From the IMG/VR virus record IMGVR_UViG_3300028393_000155, positions 1 through 38,518 of that record: 38,518 bases of DNA, one strand, 5' to 3'. Position 1 is the stretch's first letter. Each line of letters starts with the position of its first letter. Both the position numbers and the translations under genes were made by a program. The notes beneath the pieces were generated by a model. That model was not told where the DNA came from. It saw nothing but the letters and a program-made list of their open reading frames with translations, and searched no databases. Positions 32,516 to 38,518 of the stretch are shown piece by piece. The DNA is from a virus.

Positions 32516-32779
32516 CTAGGCCATTGGCCCACGAGATGTATAGCCTTTAGTAGCAGCGCCATGACCACGCTGTTTCATACCAGAGGTTTTAACTTCGTCT
32601 TTTTGGCTTTTAAATATTTGGCTACCAACAGACATCTTAACTGCATCTACGTTGTTGCCTGGCTTAACAACTGAATCTTTAGCTGTGGTCATAGTTTTAC
32701 CATCCATAGTGTGGGGTGCAGCATATACATCAGCGGAACCTACTTCTTTTCCGCCTTGTTTCATAGAAAACTTAGCCAT
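32516..32779 (-). CDS. Small basic virion-region protein (87 aa)
   Basis: The protein is Lys/Gly/Met-rich: MAKFSMKQGGKEVGSADVYA, then TTAKDSVVKPGNNVDAVKMS, and an end with RGHGAATKGYTSRGPMA. It has no hydrophobic core and is probably disordered. The start of the mature body has a GG motif (KQGGKE) like other proteins in this region. Similar small basic proteins with a TRGPMA-like end occur in related phages. It may be packed in the virion or bind DNA; this is inference. Its start is 2 nt after the stop of the 62-aa gene. Confidence 0.6.
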   Translation of the reverse strand: MAKFSMKQGGKEVGSADVYAAPHTMDGKTMTTAKDSVVKPGNNVDAVKMSVGSQIFKSQKDEVKTSGMKQRGHGAATKGYTSRGPMA

Positions 32780-32781
32780 GA

Positions 32782-32970
32782 TTATCTACCTCTTTGAGCA
32801 GCGCATTTAGCTAAGTTACGACCCATAGACTTCATATTAGCATTGGTTTTACCAACACCGTTTTTAATTGGACCATTCATAGTTTTAACGCTTGGGCCTG
32901 AATCGCCTAAGTTTTTACCTTTTGTTTTGCCTTTGGCTTCAATACCATTAGCGCCTTTTTTAAATGTCAT
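32782..32970 (-). CDS. Small basic protein (62 aa) with GKNLGDSGP motif
   Basis: The frame is open to a TTG at 32976, but AAGGAG stands 6 nt before ATG 32970, so the product is MTFKKGANGIEAKGKTKG, then KNLGDSGPSVKTM and a basic end SMGRNLAKCAAQRGR. The NLGDSGP string recurs in the 208-aa protein at 35754 (KGRNLGDSGPTASI). It is Lys/Gly-rich with few hydrophobic residues. The role is unknown; a DNA-binding or virion-internal peptide is plausible. Confidence 0.6.
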   Translation of the reverse strand: MTFKKGANGIEAKGKTKGKNLGDSGPSVKTMNGPIKNGVGKTNANMKSMGRNLAKCAAQRGR

Positions 32971-32980
32971 TTTCAACTCC

Positions 32981-33409
32981 TTAAGTTGTCGTAATTGTTA
33001 CTGTACCTACTTGCCCTGGGGCAATCAAATAATTTGGTGTTAAAAGACTATCAAATTGACTAGCCCCGCCTACTGGTGCCCAACCCCACTGAATTACCCT
33101 ACTACCTTCTGCTGGATACCCATTCTCATCTATGGAGTTATTGTTTCCATTAATAATCTGTAACCCAGTTTGTCCTGAAGCATAGTAACTCGTATCTGGT
33201 CTTGGCTCCCGTACTGCTTGTGGGTCATTGACCGGGTACATACCTAATTGTAACTGAGGTTGATCTGGTTCCCAACACTCTGAACAAACTTTAATACTTA
33301 CCTGCTTAGTCTTAATCGTAAGCTTTTTAAGGTCTACTAATTTAAATTGTTGCCCACAGCGATCACAGTTAGCAATCGAGTGTTTACCCGAACTATACTT
33401 TGACGGCAT
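32981..33409 (-). CDS. Zinc-ribbon structural protein (142 aa)
   Basis: The N-terminal part holds two C-x2-C pairs: ANCDRCGQQF (C15, C18) and KVCSECWEPD (C42, C45), joined by a basic strand (KKLTIKTKQVSI). Next comes LQLGMYPVNDPQAVREPRPD, a stretch I recall as highly conserved in phage proteins of this size beside the neck genes. The C-terminal 40 residues (NYLIAPGQVGTVTITTT) are beta. It probably binds zinc and is a small virion component between neck and head, but no known function. The gene lies 3 nt after the 316-aa neck gene. Confidence 0.7.
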   Translation of the reverse strand: MPSKYSSGKHSIANCDRCGQQFKLVDLKKLTIKTKQVSIKVCSECWEPDQPQLQLGMYPVNDPQAVREPRPDTSYYASGQTGLQIINGNNNSIDENGYPAEGSRVIQWGWAPVGGASQFDSLLTPNYLIAPGQVGTVTITTT

Positions 33410-33412
33410 AAA

Positions 33413-34363
33413 TTACCTCGAATAGAACAAGTTTCTAGGAACCCATCTAATAGGGGCTGTTTCTCTATCTTCTTGCGCTGCCAAGTTAAACTGTTCCTCA
33501 TACTCCTGCTTCAAACCCATAACTCTTTGTGCGTCTATCCCAGGGAGCTTAACACTCAACATATAGGCCAGACCTGCTACAAAACAGTTAATGAACCGGA
33601 ACGGAATGTCTTGAATAGTTACACCATCCCCAGCATCTTGCAATCTACGCATTCTCCAGTACACCAAAGTATAAGGACCACCACCAGCATCGGGCGTAGG
33701 CCAGACATTTACACAAGGCAAGTTTTGGATATATACCGAAGCACCGACAGCATGAGTTGTTGCAGTAGTGCCGTTTTGCCCACGCCAGCAGTTTAATAGC
33801 TGATTACCGCTAATATTAGTATATCCAATGGTTTCATTATCAATTTTTACAAACCCTGTAGACCCTAATCCGGCTGTGCTAACTAGATTAATTGTTGTAT
33901 CTGTAGCAGATACTGAAGGAGTGGTTGTGCCTGTAGCTACTGTAGTAGACGCTGTGCCGTTAGTTAACGCAGTTTGGCGGTTAAACCATACTTGAATAGG
34001 GCGGCCATTAGTTAATTTATTGGGAATAGTAGAATAAGTGGACTCAGAAATACGGCTAAGATTAATATCAGTTTGATTCGATGTACTAGCATTGCTTGTC
34101 CGGGTTACTAAATCTAAAATGTCAATGGTGTCCGCAGGTACGGGGTAAACGCCTTGGTTGGTTACTAGAGGAATAGCGCACTCTTCAATCGTCCATAAAT
34201 TAATACCACGATTGGCCCACTCAACTGTCATCAAGTTAATAGATCTACGGGCAGTGCGTAAGTTGTATCCAGTACGCAGCTCCTGTCCACACCGCTCAAA
34301 AGCTTCTTCAACAAGCTCAGAGAGGTCTAGATTAAACGCGGTTTGTCCGGACGTAGTCGCCAT
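33413..34363 (-). CDS. Neck/head-tail connector protein with an inserted beta module (316 aa)
   Basis: The N-terminus FNLDLSELVEEAFERCGQEL, TGYNLRTARRSINLMTVEWA and the C-terminus IPFRFINCFVAGLAYMLSVK are those of a family of helical virion proteins next to adaptor genes. Between residues about 133 and 212 is a beta module: TTINLVSTAGLGSTGFVKID and ETIGYTNISGNQLLNCWRG, then GTTATTHAVGASV. This 'IGYT.ISG..L..C.RG..GT.A..H..GA.V' unit occurs in other phage structural proteins as I recall. Removing it joins a continuous helical core. It is probably a neck or portal-adjacent protein; the exact role is inference. Confidence 0.7.
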   Translation of the reverse strand: MATTSGQTAFNLDLSELVEEAFERCGQELRTGYNLRTARRSINLMTVEWANRGINLWTIEECAIPLVTNQGVYPVPADTIDILDLVTRTSNASTSNQTDINLSRISESTYSTIPNKLTNGRPIQVWFNRQTALTNGTASTTVATGTTTPSVSATDTTINLVSTAGLGSTGFVKIDNETIGYTNISGNQLLNCWRGQNGTTATTHAVGASVYIQNLPCVNVWPTPDAGGGPYTLVYWRMRRLQDAGDGVTIQDIPFRFINCFVAGLAYMLSVKLPGIDAQRVMGLKQEYEEQFNLAAQEDRETAPIRWVPRNLFYSR

Positions 34364-34366
34364 TAT

Positions 34367-34561
34367 TTACCCATTTTTCAGTATTCGTATTTCTTCACGT
34401 AACTTAATTATTTCTGCATCTCGTTCGTCTAACTTCTTCATTAAACCAACGCTTGTATCTGCCCACATTGCCATGTCTCTAACACGCTCTTTGTGGTCTT
34501 CCAGCATCATGTTGTATAACCGCTCAGACGCATCAATCTGAACCTGCATGAAGTCTTTCAT
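34367..34561 (-). CDS. Small coiled-coil protein (64 aa)
   Basis: Nearly the whole sequence is a charged amphipathic helix: RLYNMMLEDHKERVRDMAMW, then MKKLDERDAEIIKLREEIRI. It overlaps the upstream gene in ATGA (34558-34561) and its stop is 3 nt before the 316-aa gene. A coiled-coil oligomer, perhaps a scaffold-like or connector accessory, is likely. No motif gives a function. Confidence 0.6.
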   Translation of the reverse strand: MKDFMQVQIDASERLYNMMLEDHKERVRDMAMWADTSVGLMKKLDERDAEIIKLREEIRILKNG

Positions 34562-34905
34562 TTAATCTTCCTATACGGTTTTACTTTTGCTTTTACCTTT
34601 TGCGGCTGCGGCACGAATTGCTGCCCCTGTGCTTTTCCTGCTCGTTTTGCTCGTGTTGTTGCTGCGTACTCTTGTGGGCTTAACGCTTGTATTGCTTTCT
34701 TCGGCAAGTACCGTTCCCCCGTCTCGGACGATTTCTTCCCTGACTTGGTTGTCCACTCTTGGTCGCCCCAAGATTTCAAAGATTGTTGCGATTTTGCTAA
34801 ACCACCCCCAGCCATTTTCTTTTTGCTTGCGCAATGTGCTTTCTGAGAGAATCCCTTTGGGTTGCTGCAATTTATTGAATCCTTGTATTTTTTTGACCAT
34901 GTCAC
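34558..34905 (-). CDS. Basic virion-region protein, DUF5872-like (115 aa)
   Basis: The N-terminus, WSKKYKDSINCSNPKGFSQ with KAHCASKKK, is a motif I recall from many phage proteins (Y..SI.C.NPKGFSQKAHC). The C-terminal part reads SLKSWGDQEWTTKSGKKSSE, TGERYLPKKAIQALSPQEYA and ATTRAKRAGK, which I recognise as a DUF5872-like domain; the name needs checking. It is Lys-rich, with a GG motif (KMAGGGLAKS) between the two parts. Its stop overlaps the next start in ATGA. A second frame over the same bases (34571-34918) is a shadow. The role is unknown. Confidence 0.7.
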   Translation of the reverse strand: MTWSKKYKDSINCSNPKGFSQKAHCASKKKMAGGGLAKSQQSLKSWGDQEWTTKSGKKSSETGERYLPKKAIQALSPQEYAATTRAKRAGKAQGQQFVPQPQKVKAKVKPYRKIK

Positions 34906-35174
34906 TTGTAGCCTCCACCAGCCGCCTTATATTTTTTGGCTACTAATTGGGCTTTACGAGCCGACCATTGACCTGCACCAGTACCTTGTGTTGCAGCTGC
35001 TTTAACTTGAGAAACAATACGTTTACGCATCTCTGGTTTTGTGTAGTTCCCAGCGGCATTGACCTTTCCACCTTCTTTATATTGCGTAAAGTCGGTGTTA
35101 TCCTTGCGGGGTTTCTTTTTCCCACTTGGCATTTTAGAAGGGGCAATATCGCCCATACCACGGCTGGCTCGCAT
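34902..35174 (-). CDS. Basic virion-region protein (90 aa)
   Basis: The start is ATG 35174 (MRASRGMGDIAPSKMPSGKK); the frame is open to 35243 but that would lie inside the upstream gene. The protein is Lys/Arg-rich, with KEGGKVNAAGNYTKPEMRKR and a conserved-looking end, GQWSARKAQLVAKKYKAAGG. This end recurs in small basic phage proteins I recall. It starts 1 nt after the stop of the 191-aa gene, and its 3' end overlaps the next gene by 4 nt. Probably part of the same virion or DNA-binding group as its neighbours; no enzyme motif. Confidence 0.65.
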   Translation of the reverse strand: MRASRGMGDIAPSKMPSGKKKPRKDNTDFTQYKEGGKVNAAGNYTKPEMRKRIVSQVKAAATQGTGAGQWSARKAQLVAKKYKAAGGGYK

Positions 35175-35175
35175 A

Positions 35176-35751
35176 TTAAGCTTTTGTTTTACCACGAATA
35201 GCACAACCATCAGCTCTAGCAGAAGCGGATTTAACTTTACCACCTTTTTTCATAGCCATGCCCATAGTGTGGTCAGGCGTGTAGCTAGAAGATTTAGTTT
35301 TAGCTTTTGGCATATCGCTACGGTCTTTACGAGTCATTAGAGATGCACCGCCACCAGTCTCTGCGCGTGTAAATGCTTTAGCACCTTTTGGAGAAGAAGA
35401 CTTAGCTTTTGGAGCTGGGCGCATATCAATCATTGGCTCATCTTCAAGCTTGCTATTAGCATAGTCCTTTGCTTTGATGCGAGTGTCATCATCAATGTTT
35501 TTATTTTTACCGGTTTGAGTTTCAAACTCAATGTCTCCACCTTCATCATATCGTTTTGCTTTTTTCATAACTTTTCCGCCTTTTTTCATCCCAGTTACAT
35601 TGCCCATGGTGTCTACTTTAGGGATATTTTGCTCAGTAGTACCAAACATTTCGTATTCTTTTTGCTTTTCAGCCCGAAGTCCACGCTCTTTATTAGCCTT
35701 GTAATAGGCTTCGCGTTTTTCCTTTTCTTTGGCGGTTTCAGTAAATGGCAT
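35176..35751 (-). CDS. Basic Lys/Gly-rich protein with GG motifs (191 aa)
   Basis: The protein starts with a charged helix (EKEKREAYYKANKERGLRAE). Two GG units follow, MKKGGKVMKKAK near 56 and YDEGGDIEFE near 69. A disordered stretch rich in Lys/Ser/Pro (PAPKAKSSSPKGAKAFTRAE) leads to a third unit, MKKGGKVKSASARADGCAIR, near the C-terminus. This last string, with the single Cys, recurs in related phage proteins as I recall. It is strongly basic. It could bind DNA in the head or be a virion-internal protein; the function is inferred from composition and its neighbours. Confidence 0.65.
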   Translation of the reverse strand: MPFTETAKEKEKREAYYKANKERGLRAEKQKEYEMFGTTEQNIPKVDTMGNVTGMKKGGKVMKKAKRYDEGGDIEFETQTGKNKNIDDDTRIKAKDYANSKLEDEPMIDMRPAPKAKSSSPKGAKAFTRAETGGGASLMTRKDRSDMPKAKTKSSSYTPDHTMGMAMKKGGKVKSASARADGCAIRGKTKA

Positions 35752-35753
35752 GA

Positions 35754-36380
35754 TTATTTCTTCTTACCGTACATACCGCCGCTACACATTTTAACCTTGC
35801 CGCCTTTTTTCATGCCTTTAGTAATAGAAGCTGTAGGACCAGAATCACCAAGGTTACGACCTTTAGTATGACCACGTTTTTGAACAGCAGACTCACCAAA
35901 CTTAGTTAGCTTGTTTGAACCTTTTTCTACATCTTTAGCCATTGTACGAGGGCCCATTGTTTCTTTAGCCATACCGCCCATTGCCATCTTTTTCATAGCC
36001 ATACCGCCTTTTTTAAGAGCGGCTAAGTTAGTACCCTTGCCGCCTTTATGTTCTTGTTTGTCATGCATTTTAAATGCTTTTTTAATCATAGCTTTGTCTT
36101 GGGCTTTATCCATTTTGGTATCTTCTTTAGCATCACTAGCCATACCGCCCTTTTTCATATAACCCATTTTGTTGCGTACCGCTGTAGGTAACTTAGCTAT
36201 TCCTGGATTTTTCTTTGCGTCTACTGGTTTCATAGCTCCACCAGTACCAAACTTACGACCCCTATCTGCTTTCATAAACTCTTCTCCGATTGATGGTTTA
36301 ATCCCAACCTTCTTAGCAAAAGCTGGGTTTTTGGCAACTGCTGCCATTAAATTATGTTGTTTTTTACTTGTTGATGGCAT
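35754..36380 (-). CDS. Basic Lys/Gly/Met-rich protein with repeated GG motifs (208 aa)
   Basis: The start is ATG 36380 (MPSTSKKQHNLMAAVAKNPA), chosen because this beginning, with AFAKKVGIKPSIGEEFMKAD, is a conserved phage protein start; the frame is open to 36419 in the coding part of the previous gene, and the overlap here is 17 nt. The rest is Lys/Gly/Met-rich with GG units FGTGGAMKP, MKKGGMASDAK, LKKGGMAMKK, MGGMAKETMG and MKKGGKVKMCSGG. It also carries KGRNLGDSGPTASI, like the 62-aa protein. It is strongly basic and probably unfolded. A role in DNA condensation or in the virion interior is possible; this is inference. Confidence 0.68.
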   Translation of the reverse strand: MPSTSKKQHNLMAAVAKNPAFAKKVGIKPSIGEEFMKADRGRKFGTGGAMKPVDAKKNPGIAKLPTAVRNKMGYMKKGGMASDAKEDTKMDKAQDKAMIKKAFKMHDKQEHKGGKGTNLAALKKGGMAMKKMAMGGMAKETMGPRTMAKDVEKGSNKLTKFGESAVQKRGHTKGRNLGDSGPTASITKGMKKGGKVKMCSGGMYGKKK

Positions 36381-36564
36381 TGTTTTTTCCCAACCAACCT
36401 TGAACAGTCTTAGTCTCATAAATGCGAATCGCCGTCCAGACTATAGTAAAAATAGCGGCAATAGCTGGCAACATATCTGCAAGAGTTCCTAGTACGGTAA
36501 CGATAGAAGCAAAGTCAATAATATGTTTGCTTGCTTCGTCCATGTTTAAAAATGAGTCTTTCAT
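36364..36564 (-). CDS. Small membrane protein, second holin candidate (66 aa)
   Basis: The 66 residues hold a hydrophobic part (about 17-45: DFASIVTVLGTLADMLPAIA, AIFTIVWTAIRI) that can form one long or two short membrane helices, then a charged C-terminus (YETKTVQGWLGKNNAINK). Proteins of this kind with 'IVWTAIRIYET' are common in podo-like phages and are often annotated as class II holins. T7 puts its holin (gp17.5) near the terminase genes, far from its lysozyme; this gene likewise lies far from the endolysin. It may be the holin, an antiholin or a membrane-linked virion factor. Its 3' end overlaps the next gene by 17 nt. Confidence 0.6.
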   Translation of the reverse strand: MKDSFLNMDEASKHIIDFASIVTVLGTLADMLPAIAAIFTIVWTAIRIYETKTVQGWLGKNNAINK

Positions 36565-36565
36565 T

Positions 36566-36829
36566 TTAGCATTTCCATCTTGCTAGTGAAGCGGCTTTAC
36601 GAGTTGGCTTGCCGTTTTCGTCTTTCATTGGGCCGGGCATTCCAGACATACGAGCACAAAAAGATTTCTTGCGAGCGCCGCCTTGTGGTTGTGGAGCTTT
36701 TAAATGCGAGCCAGTAGCTGCATTATATTTAGCACGACCTTTGGCGGTAAGCCCAGCGCCCTTAGATACAGGCAACTTTTCACCACGACCAATCGCAAGA
36801 GAGGGACCTTTTTTCTTTTTAGTAGCCAT
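36566..36829 (-). CDS. Basic conserved phage protein, DUF6321-like (87 aa)
   Basis: The protein is compact and very basic: ATKKKKGPSLAIGRGEKLPV, SKGAGLTAKGRAKYNAATGS, HLKAPQPQGGARKKSFCARM and a Cys at the end (ARWKC). I recall this family as DUF6321; the name needs checking. Its role is unknown. The start overlaps the stop of the glycosyltransferase gene (TAATG). The SFCARMSGMPGP stretch and conserved Lys/Arg suggest RNA- or DNA-binding, by inference. It opens the cluster of basic proteins. Confidence 0.72.
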   Translation of the reverse strand: MATKKKKGPSLAIGRGEKLPVSKGAGLTAKGRAKYNAATGSHLKAPQPQGGARKKSFCARMSGMPGPMKDENGKPTRKAASLARWKC

Positions 36830-37584
36830 TATGCAGCATCCTTATTTGAGTCTACTGGGCGGATTAATGGGTATAAAAACTCTTCACCAAACGAGCCTTC
36901 AAACTCATGAACACCCATATGACCTAGTTTAATAGTAGGATCAATCCATACTTCAAAGCCCATCTCTCTAGCACGGTCACAGAACAGATAGTCTTCACCG
37001 ATATATTGCCCGTCTTTTAATTCAAAGTCAAAGAAGCAATATGTTTCATCGCCCTGTTTCTTTTCATCGTGGTAAAGCCACTCTGGATGAGCTTCAGCCA
37101 ACTTCTCAAATACTTCACGGCGAATCATCATAAAAGCTGTAGCTACACGCTTTGCTCTTACTAGACCCATCTTGTCCATGAAAATGCTTTCATCGTCCGT
37201 ATCTAGTGTAGAGAAATAAACTTGACCTTTTTTACGGGCGACTGGAATACCAGCAACAATCCCTTTTACAGGATCTGTATTCCAAGCCATTAAACGGAAA
37301 ATATCTTCAGCATTAAAGTTAATATCTGAATCAATGAACATTAAGTCCGTACACTCTGACTTTAGAAAATCCGTAGCAATCAAGTTACGAACACGAGATA
37401 CAACAGAACACCCAGAAATATTGCAGATCTGAACGTCAATCCCGTGTCTTGTTGCTTGTAAACAAAACTCAGCTAGCGAAATAGCTAGCTTTGAAGAAAC
37501 TTTGTAATCGTAGGAAGGAAGGCCAATCATCACCCTCCGACCCGCTAAATTATATCCAGCTTCTAATCGAACTTGTTCGGTCAT
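36829..37584 (-). CDS. GT-A fold glycosyltransferase (family 2-like)
   Basis: The 251-aa protein looks like a single-domain GT-A enzyme. RVMIGLPSYDYKVSSKLAIS is the start of the first Rossmann strand; LMFIDSDINFNAEDIFRL holds the metal-binding D-x-D; a later core reads FDFELKDGQYIGEDYLFCDR, with the catalytic-type 'GEDY', then AREMGFEVWIDPTIKLGHMG, where the His may bind metal. It likely transfers a sugar from a nucleotide donor; acceptor unknown. Placed between a head-type gene and basic proteins, the target may be a virion protein or the host surface. The start follows a 3-nt gap and its stop overlaps the next start. Confidence 0.8.
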   Translation of the reverse strand: MTEQVRLEAGYNLAGRRVMIGLPSYDYKVSSKLAISLAEFCLQATRHGIDVQICNISGCSVVSRVRNLIATDFLKSECTDLMFIDSDINFNAEDIFRLMAWNTDPVKGIVAGIPVARKKGQVYFSTLDTDDESIFMDKMGLVRAKRVATAFMMIRREVFEKLAEAHPEWLYHDEKKQGDETYCFFDFELKDGQYIGEDYLFCDRAREMGFEVWIDPTIKLGHMGVHEFEGSFGEEFLYPLIRPVDSNKDAA

Positions 37585-37587
37585 TTT

Positions 37588-38097
37588 TTACCCGTAGTAA
37601 ATATTTGCTGCGGCTAGGTTAACCATATATGCGTATACACCAGTAATAGCTTTTACACCTTCGCCTGGAATAAGTGGGGCGTTGTTATATGAGTCACTAG
37701 CAGCTACATCGTATGTTGCCATCCATGTTCCTGTGGAATAAATCATTGTTGCTCCAGCAGTAATGCTGCCTGAATTAATATCAGTTACAGTAAAAGATCC
37801 TGAAGTAAGAACCGTAACAACATAGTCTCCATTAGTAGCTGATCCACCCGTACCAACGCCAAAATCAATACCAATAACTTGTCCTGTAGATAAACCGTGT
37901 GCTGATTGCGTAACAGTTACTGTAGTTCCAGAACGAGCATAAGTTCCCGTAGTTACAGGTGCAGTTACAGTATCAAACAAAGTAAGCGATCCAGCACTAG
38001 CGCTTCCAGTAAAAGATACGCCCTTGATGCGAGTGCCATAAGGCACCAAAATACCAGACTGGTTTAAATGCGCTTGTTTTACGTCATATTGCATCAT
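37588..38097 (-). CDS. Head/decoration-type protein with inserted beta module (169 aa)
   Basis: Two parts of a small phage structural protein frame an insert. The N-terminal part (MQYDVKQAHLNQSGILVPYG, TRIKGVSFTGSASAGSLTLF) and the C-terminal part (APLIPGEGVKAITGVYAYMV) fit a virion decoration protein. Between about 50 and 120 lies a module with RSGTTVTVTQSAHGLSTGQV and TNGDYVVTVLTSGSFTVTDI. That module has the same 'T(I/V)TVTQ(T/S)AHG' signature as the insert in the 789-aa tail protein. AGGAG is 7 nt before ATG 38097. The role is inferred from fold-type and position next to the partial gene. Confidence 0.65.
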   Translation of the reverse strand: MMQYDVKQAHLNQSGILVPYGTRIKGVSFTGSASAGSLTLFDTVTAPVTTGTYARSGTTVTVTQSAHGLSTGQVIGIDFGVGTGGSATNGDYVVTVLTSGSFTVTDINSGSITAGATMIYSTGTWMATYDVAASDSYNNAPLIPGEGVKAITGVYAYMVNLAAANIYYG

Positions 38098-38120
38098 AAT
38101 TAATCTCCTAAAGATTTAAT

Positions 38121-38137
38121 GGGGGAACAAGTCCCCC
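38121..38137. other. GC-rich hairpin between two head-type genes
   Basis: GGGGGA (38121-38126) pairs with TCCCCC (38132-38137) around a five-base loop. On the - strand it lies between the stop of the right-edge gene and the ribosome site of the next. Only ATTAAAT follows, so a U-tract is weak. It may slow transcription or protect the upstream mRNA rather than end it. Confidence 0.4.
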
Positions 38138-38143
38138 GCAAGA

Positions 38144-38518
38144 TTAATTTTGTTGACCAGTAGGACGTTGGCTACCATCAGAATTACGAACTGCATAGGT
38201 AACGATGATTGTTGCTGCACCAGTAGACAAGGAAGTTCCAGCTAGTGTGTAAGCAATTAACACATCAGTAGAACCAACATTTAACCATCCGCCAGGAGTT
38301 GTTGCATTAGCGCCAAGAGCTGTAGAACCAACACTAGTAATAGTGCCAGTAGTAGTAAATGCTGTACCGCCAATATTTAATACGCAAGTTGTTGCAGCGC
38401 TAAATACAGTTGTGGTAACAACTTTAACGTCAACAATCTGTGAACCAGCAGGAACAGCAATCAAGTTGCCAGTCAATGTGCCATAAACTACGTCAGCAGA
38501 TTGAGAAACAACGGTGCA
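38144..38518 (-). CDS. Head/decoration-like structural protein, 5' end outside window
   Basis: The frame is open to the right edge of the window: 14 more codons (ending SADVVYGT) precede the TTG at 38476, so the gene is cut, not started there. The visible part is Thr/Ala/Val-rich beta sequence: GNLIAVPAGSQIVDVKVVTT, TVFSAATTCVLNIGGTAFTT, then STDVLIAYTLAGTSLSTGAA and the end AVRNSDGSQRPTGQQN. Small phage virion proteins with the VVYG and YAVRNSDGSQ features are what I recall as decoration or minor head proteins. It is followed by a hairpin and the 169-aa head-type gene. Confidence 0.6.
   Translation of the reverse strand, partial: CTVVSQSADVVYGTLTGNLIAVPAGSQIVDVKVVTTTVFSAATTCVLNIGGTAFTTTGTITSVGSTALGANATTPGGWLNVGSTDVLIAYTLAGTSLSTGAATIIVTYAVRNSDGSQRPTGQQN

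Noticed and set aside
34571-34918. Second - strand frame of 115 aa over the DUF5872-like gene
   Set aside because: The other frame has family motifs (NPKGFSQKAHC, YLPKKA) and an ATGA junction; this one has neither.
35059-36492. + strand frames opposite the basic protein genes
   Set aside because: Phe/Pro/Leu-rich shadows of Lys/Gly/Met codons on the other strand.
1-38518. CRISPR array, insertion sequence or prophage attachment site
   Set aside because: No regular spaced repeats, transposase or integrase, nor terminal inverted repeats were seen.

Overview
The window is part of the genome of a tailed bacteriophage (Caudoviricetes), most likely podovirus-like. The evidence is an arm of replication genes on the + strand (1-6998) that meets a long late arm of virion and lysis genes on the - strand (7022-38518), with a rho-independent terminator at the junction. 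A Gram-negative host is implied by the lysis set: a GH19 endolysin, a holin, an Rz-type inner-membrane spanin, and an Rz1-type lipoprotein nested inside the Rz gene. The AT-leaning composition and protein style resemble uncultured freshwater phages of Burkholderiales-like hosts; that is recollection, not proof. No integrase, terminase, portal or major capsid gene lies in the window. The head and packaging genes presumably lie beyond base 38518 and the rest of the replication genes before base 1. Both edge genes are cut.

Early/replication arm (+): the C-terminus of a probable PD-(D/E)XK exonuclease; a small HNH-like protein; an extended -10 promoter with a structured leader of about 165 nt; an SNF2/DEAD-like helicase; a near-consensus sigma70 promoter overlapping the helicase stop codon; a conserved unknown protein; a probable ssDNA-binding protein with four Cys and an acidic tail; a small HTH protein; a primase-helicase fusion (AEP-like primase plus DUF927-like ATPase); and a small unknown gene before the terminator.

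Late arm (-), in transcription order from the right edge: head/decoration-like proteins; a GT-A glycosyltransferase; a cluster of small Lys/Gly-rich basic proteins and a one-to-two-helix membrane protein; neck/adaptor proteins carrying inserted beta modules; a fibre region (about 21975-31140) with collagen-like and glycine-rich fibres, two paralogous cupins, a strict 20-residue-repeat protein and an S74 self-cleaving fibre; the lysis cassette (21183-21769 plus the endolysin at 20599); a large tail protein; and then an ejection-protein block (GNAT-like protein, Gly/Gln-rich protein, SLT transglycosylase protein, 1998-aa polyvalent protein) that parallels T7 gp13-gp16.

The most notable observations are: two genes of 56 codons that simple length filters miss (the nested Rz1 at 21230-21400 and a Cys4 mini-protein at 27022-27192); a twice-occurring cassette of Gly-rich fibre, small protein, cupin and fibre; the cupin pair with a Glu-to-His change in the metal motif; a short GG motif recurring across at least eight late proteins; and 11 TAATG stop-start junctions. 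Products were assigned by reading motifs; no database search was run.
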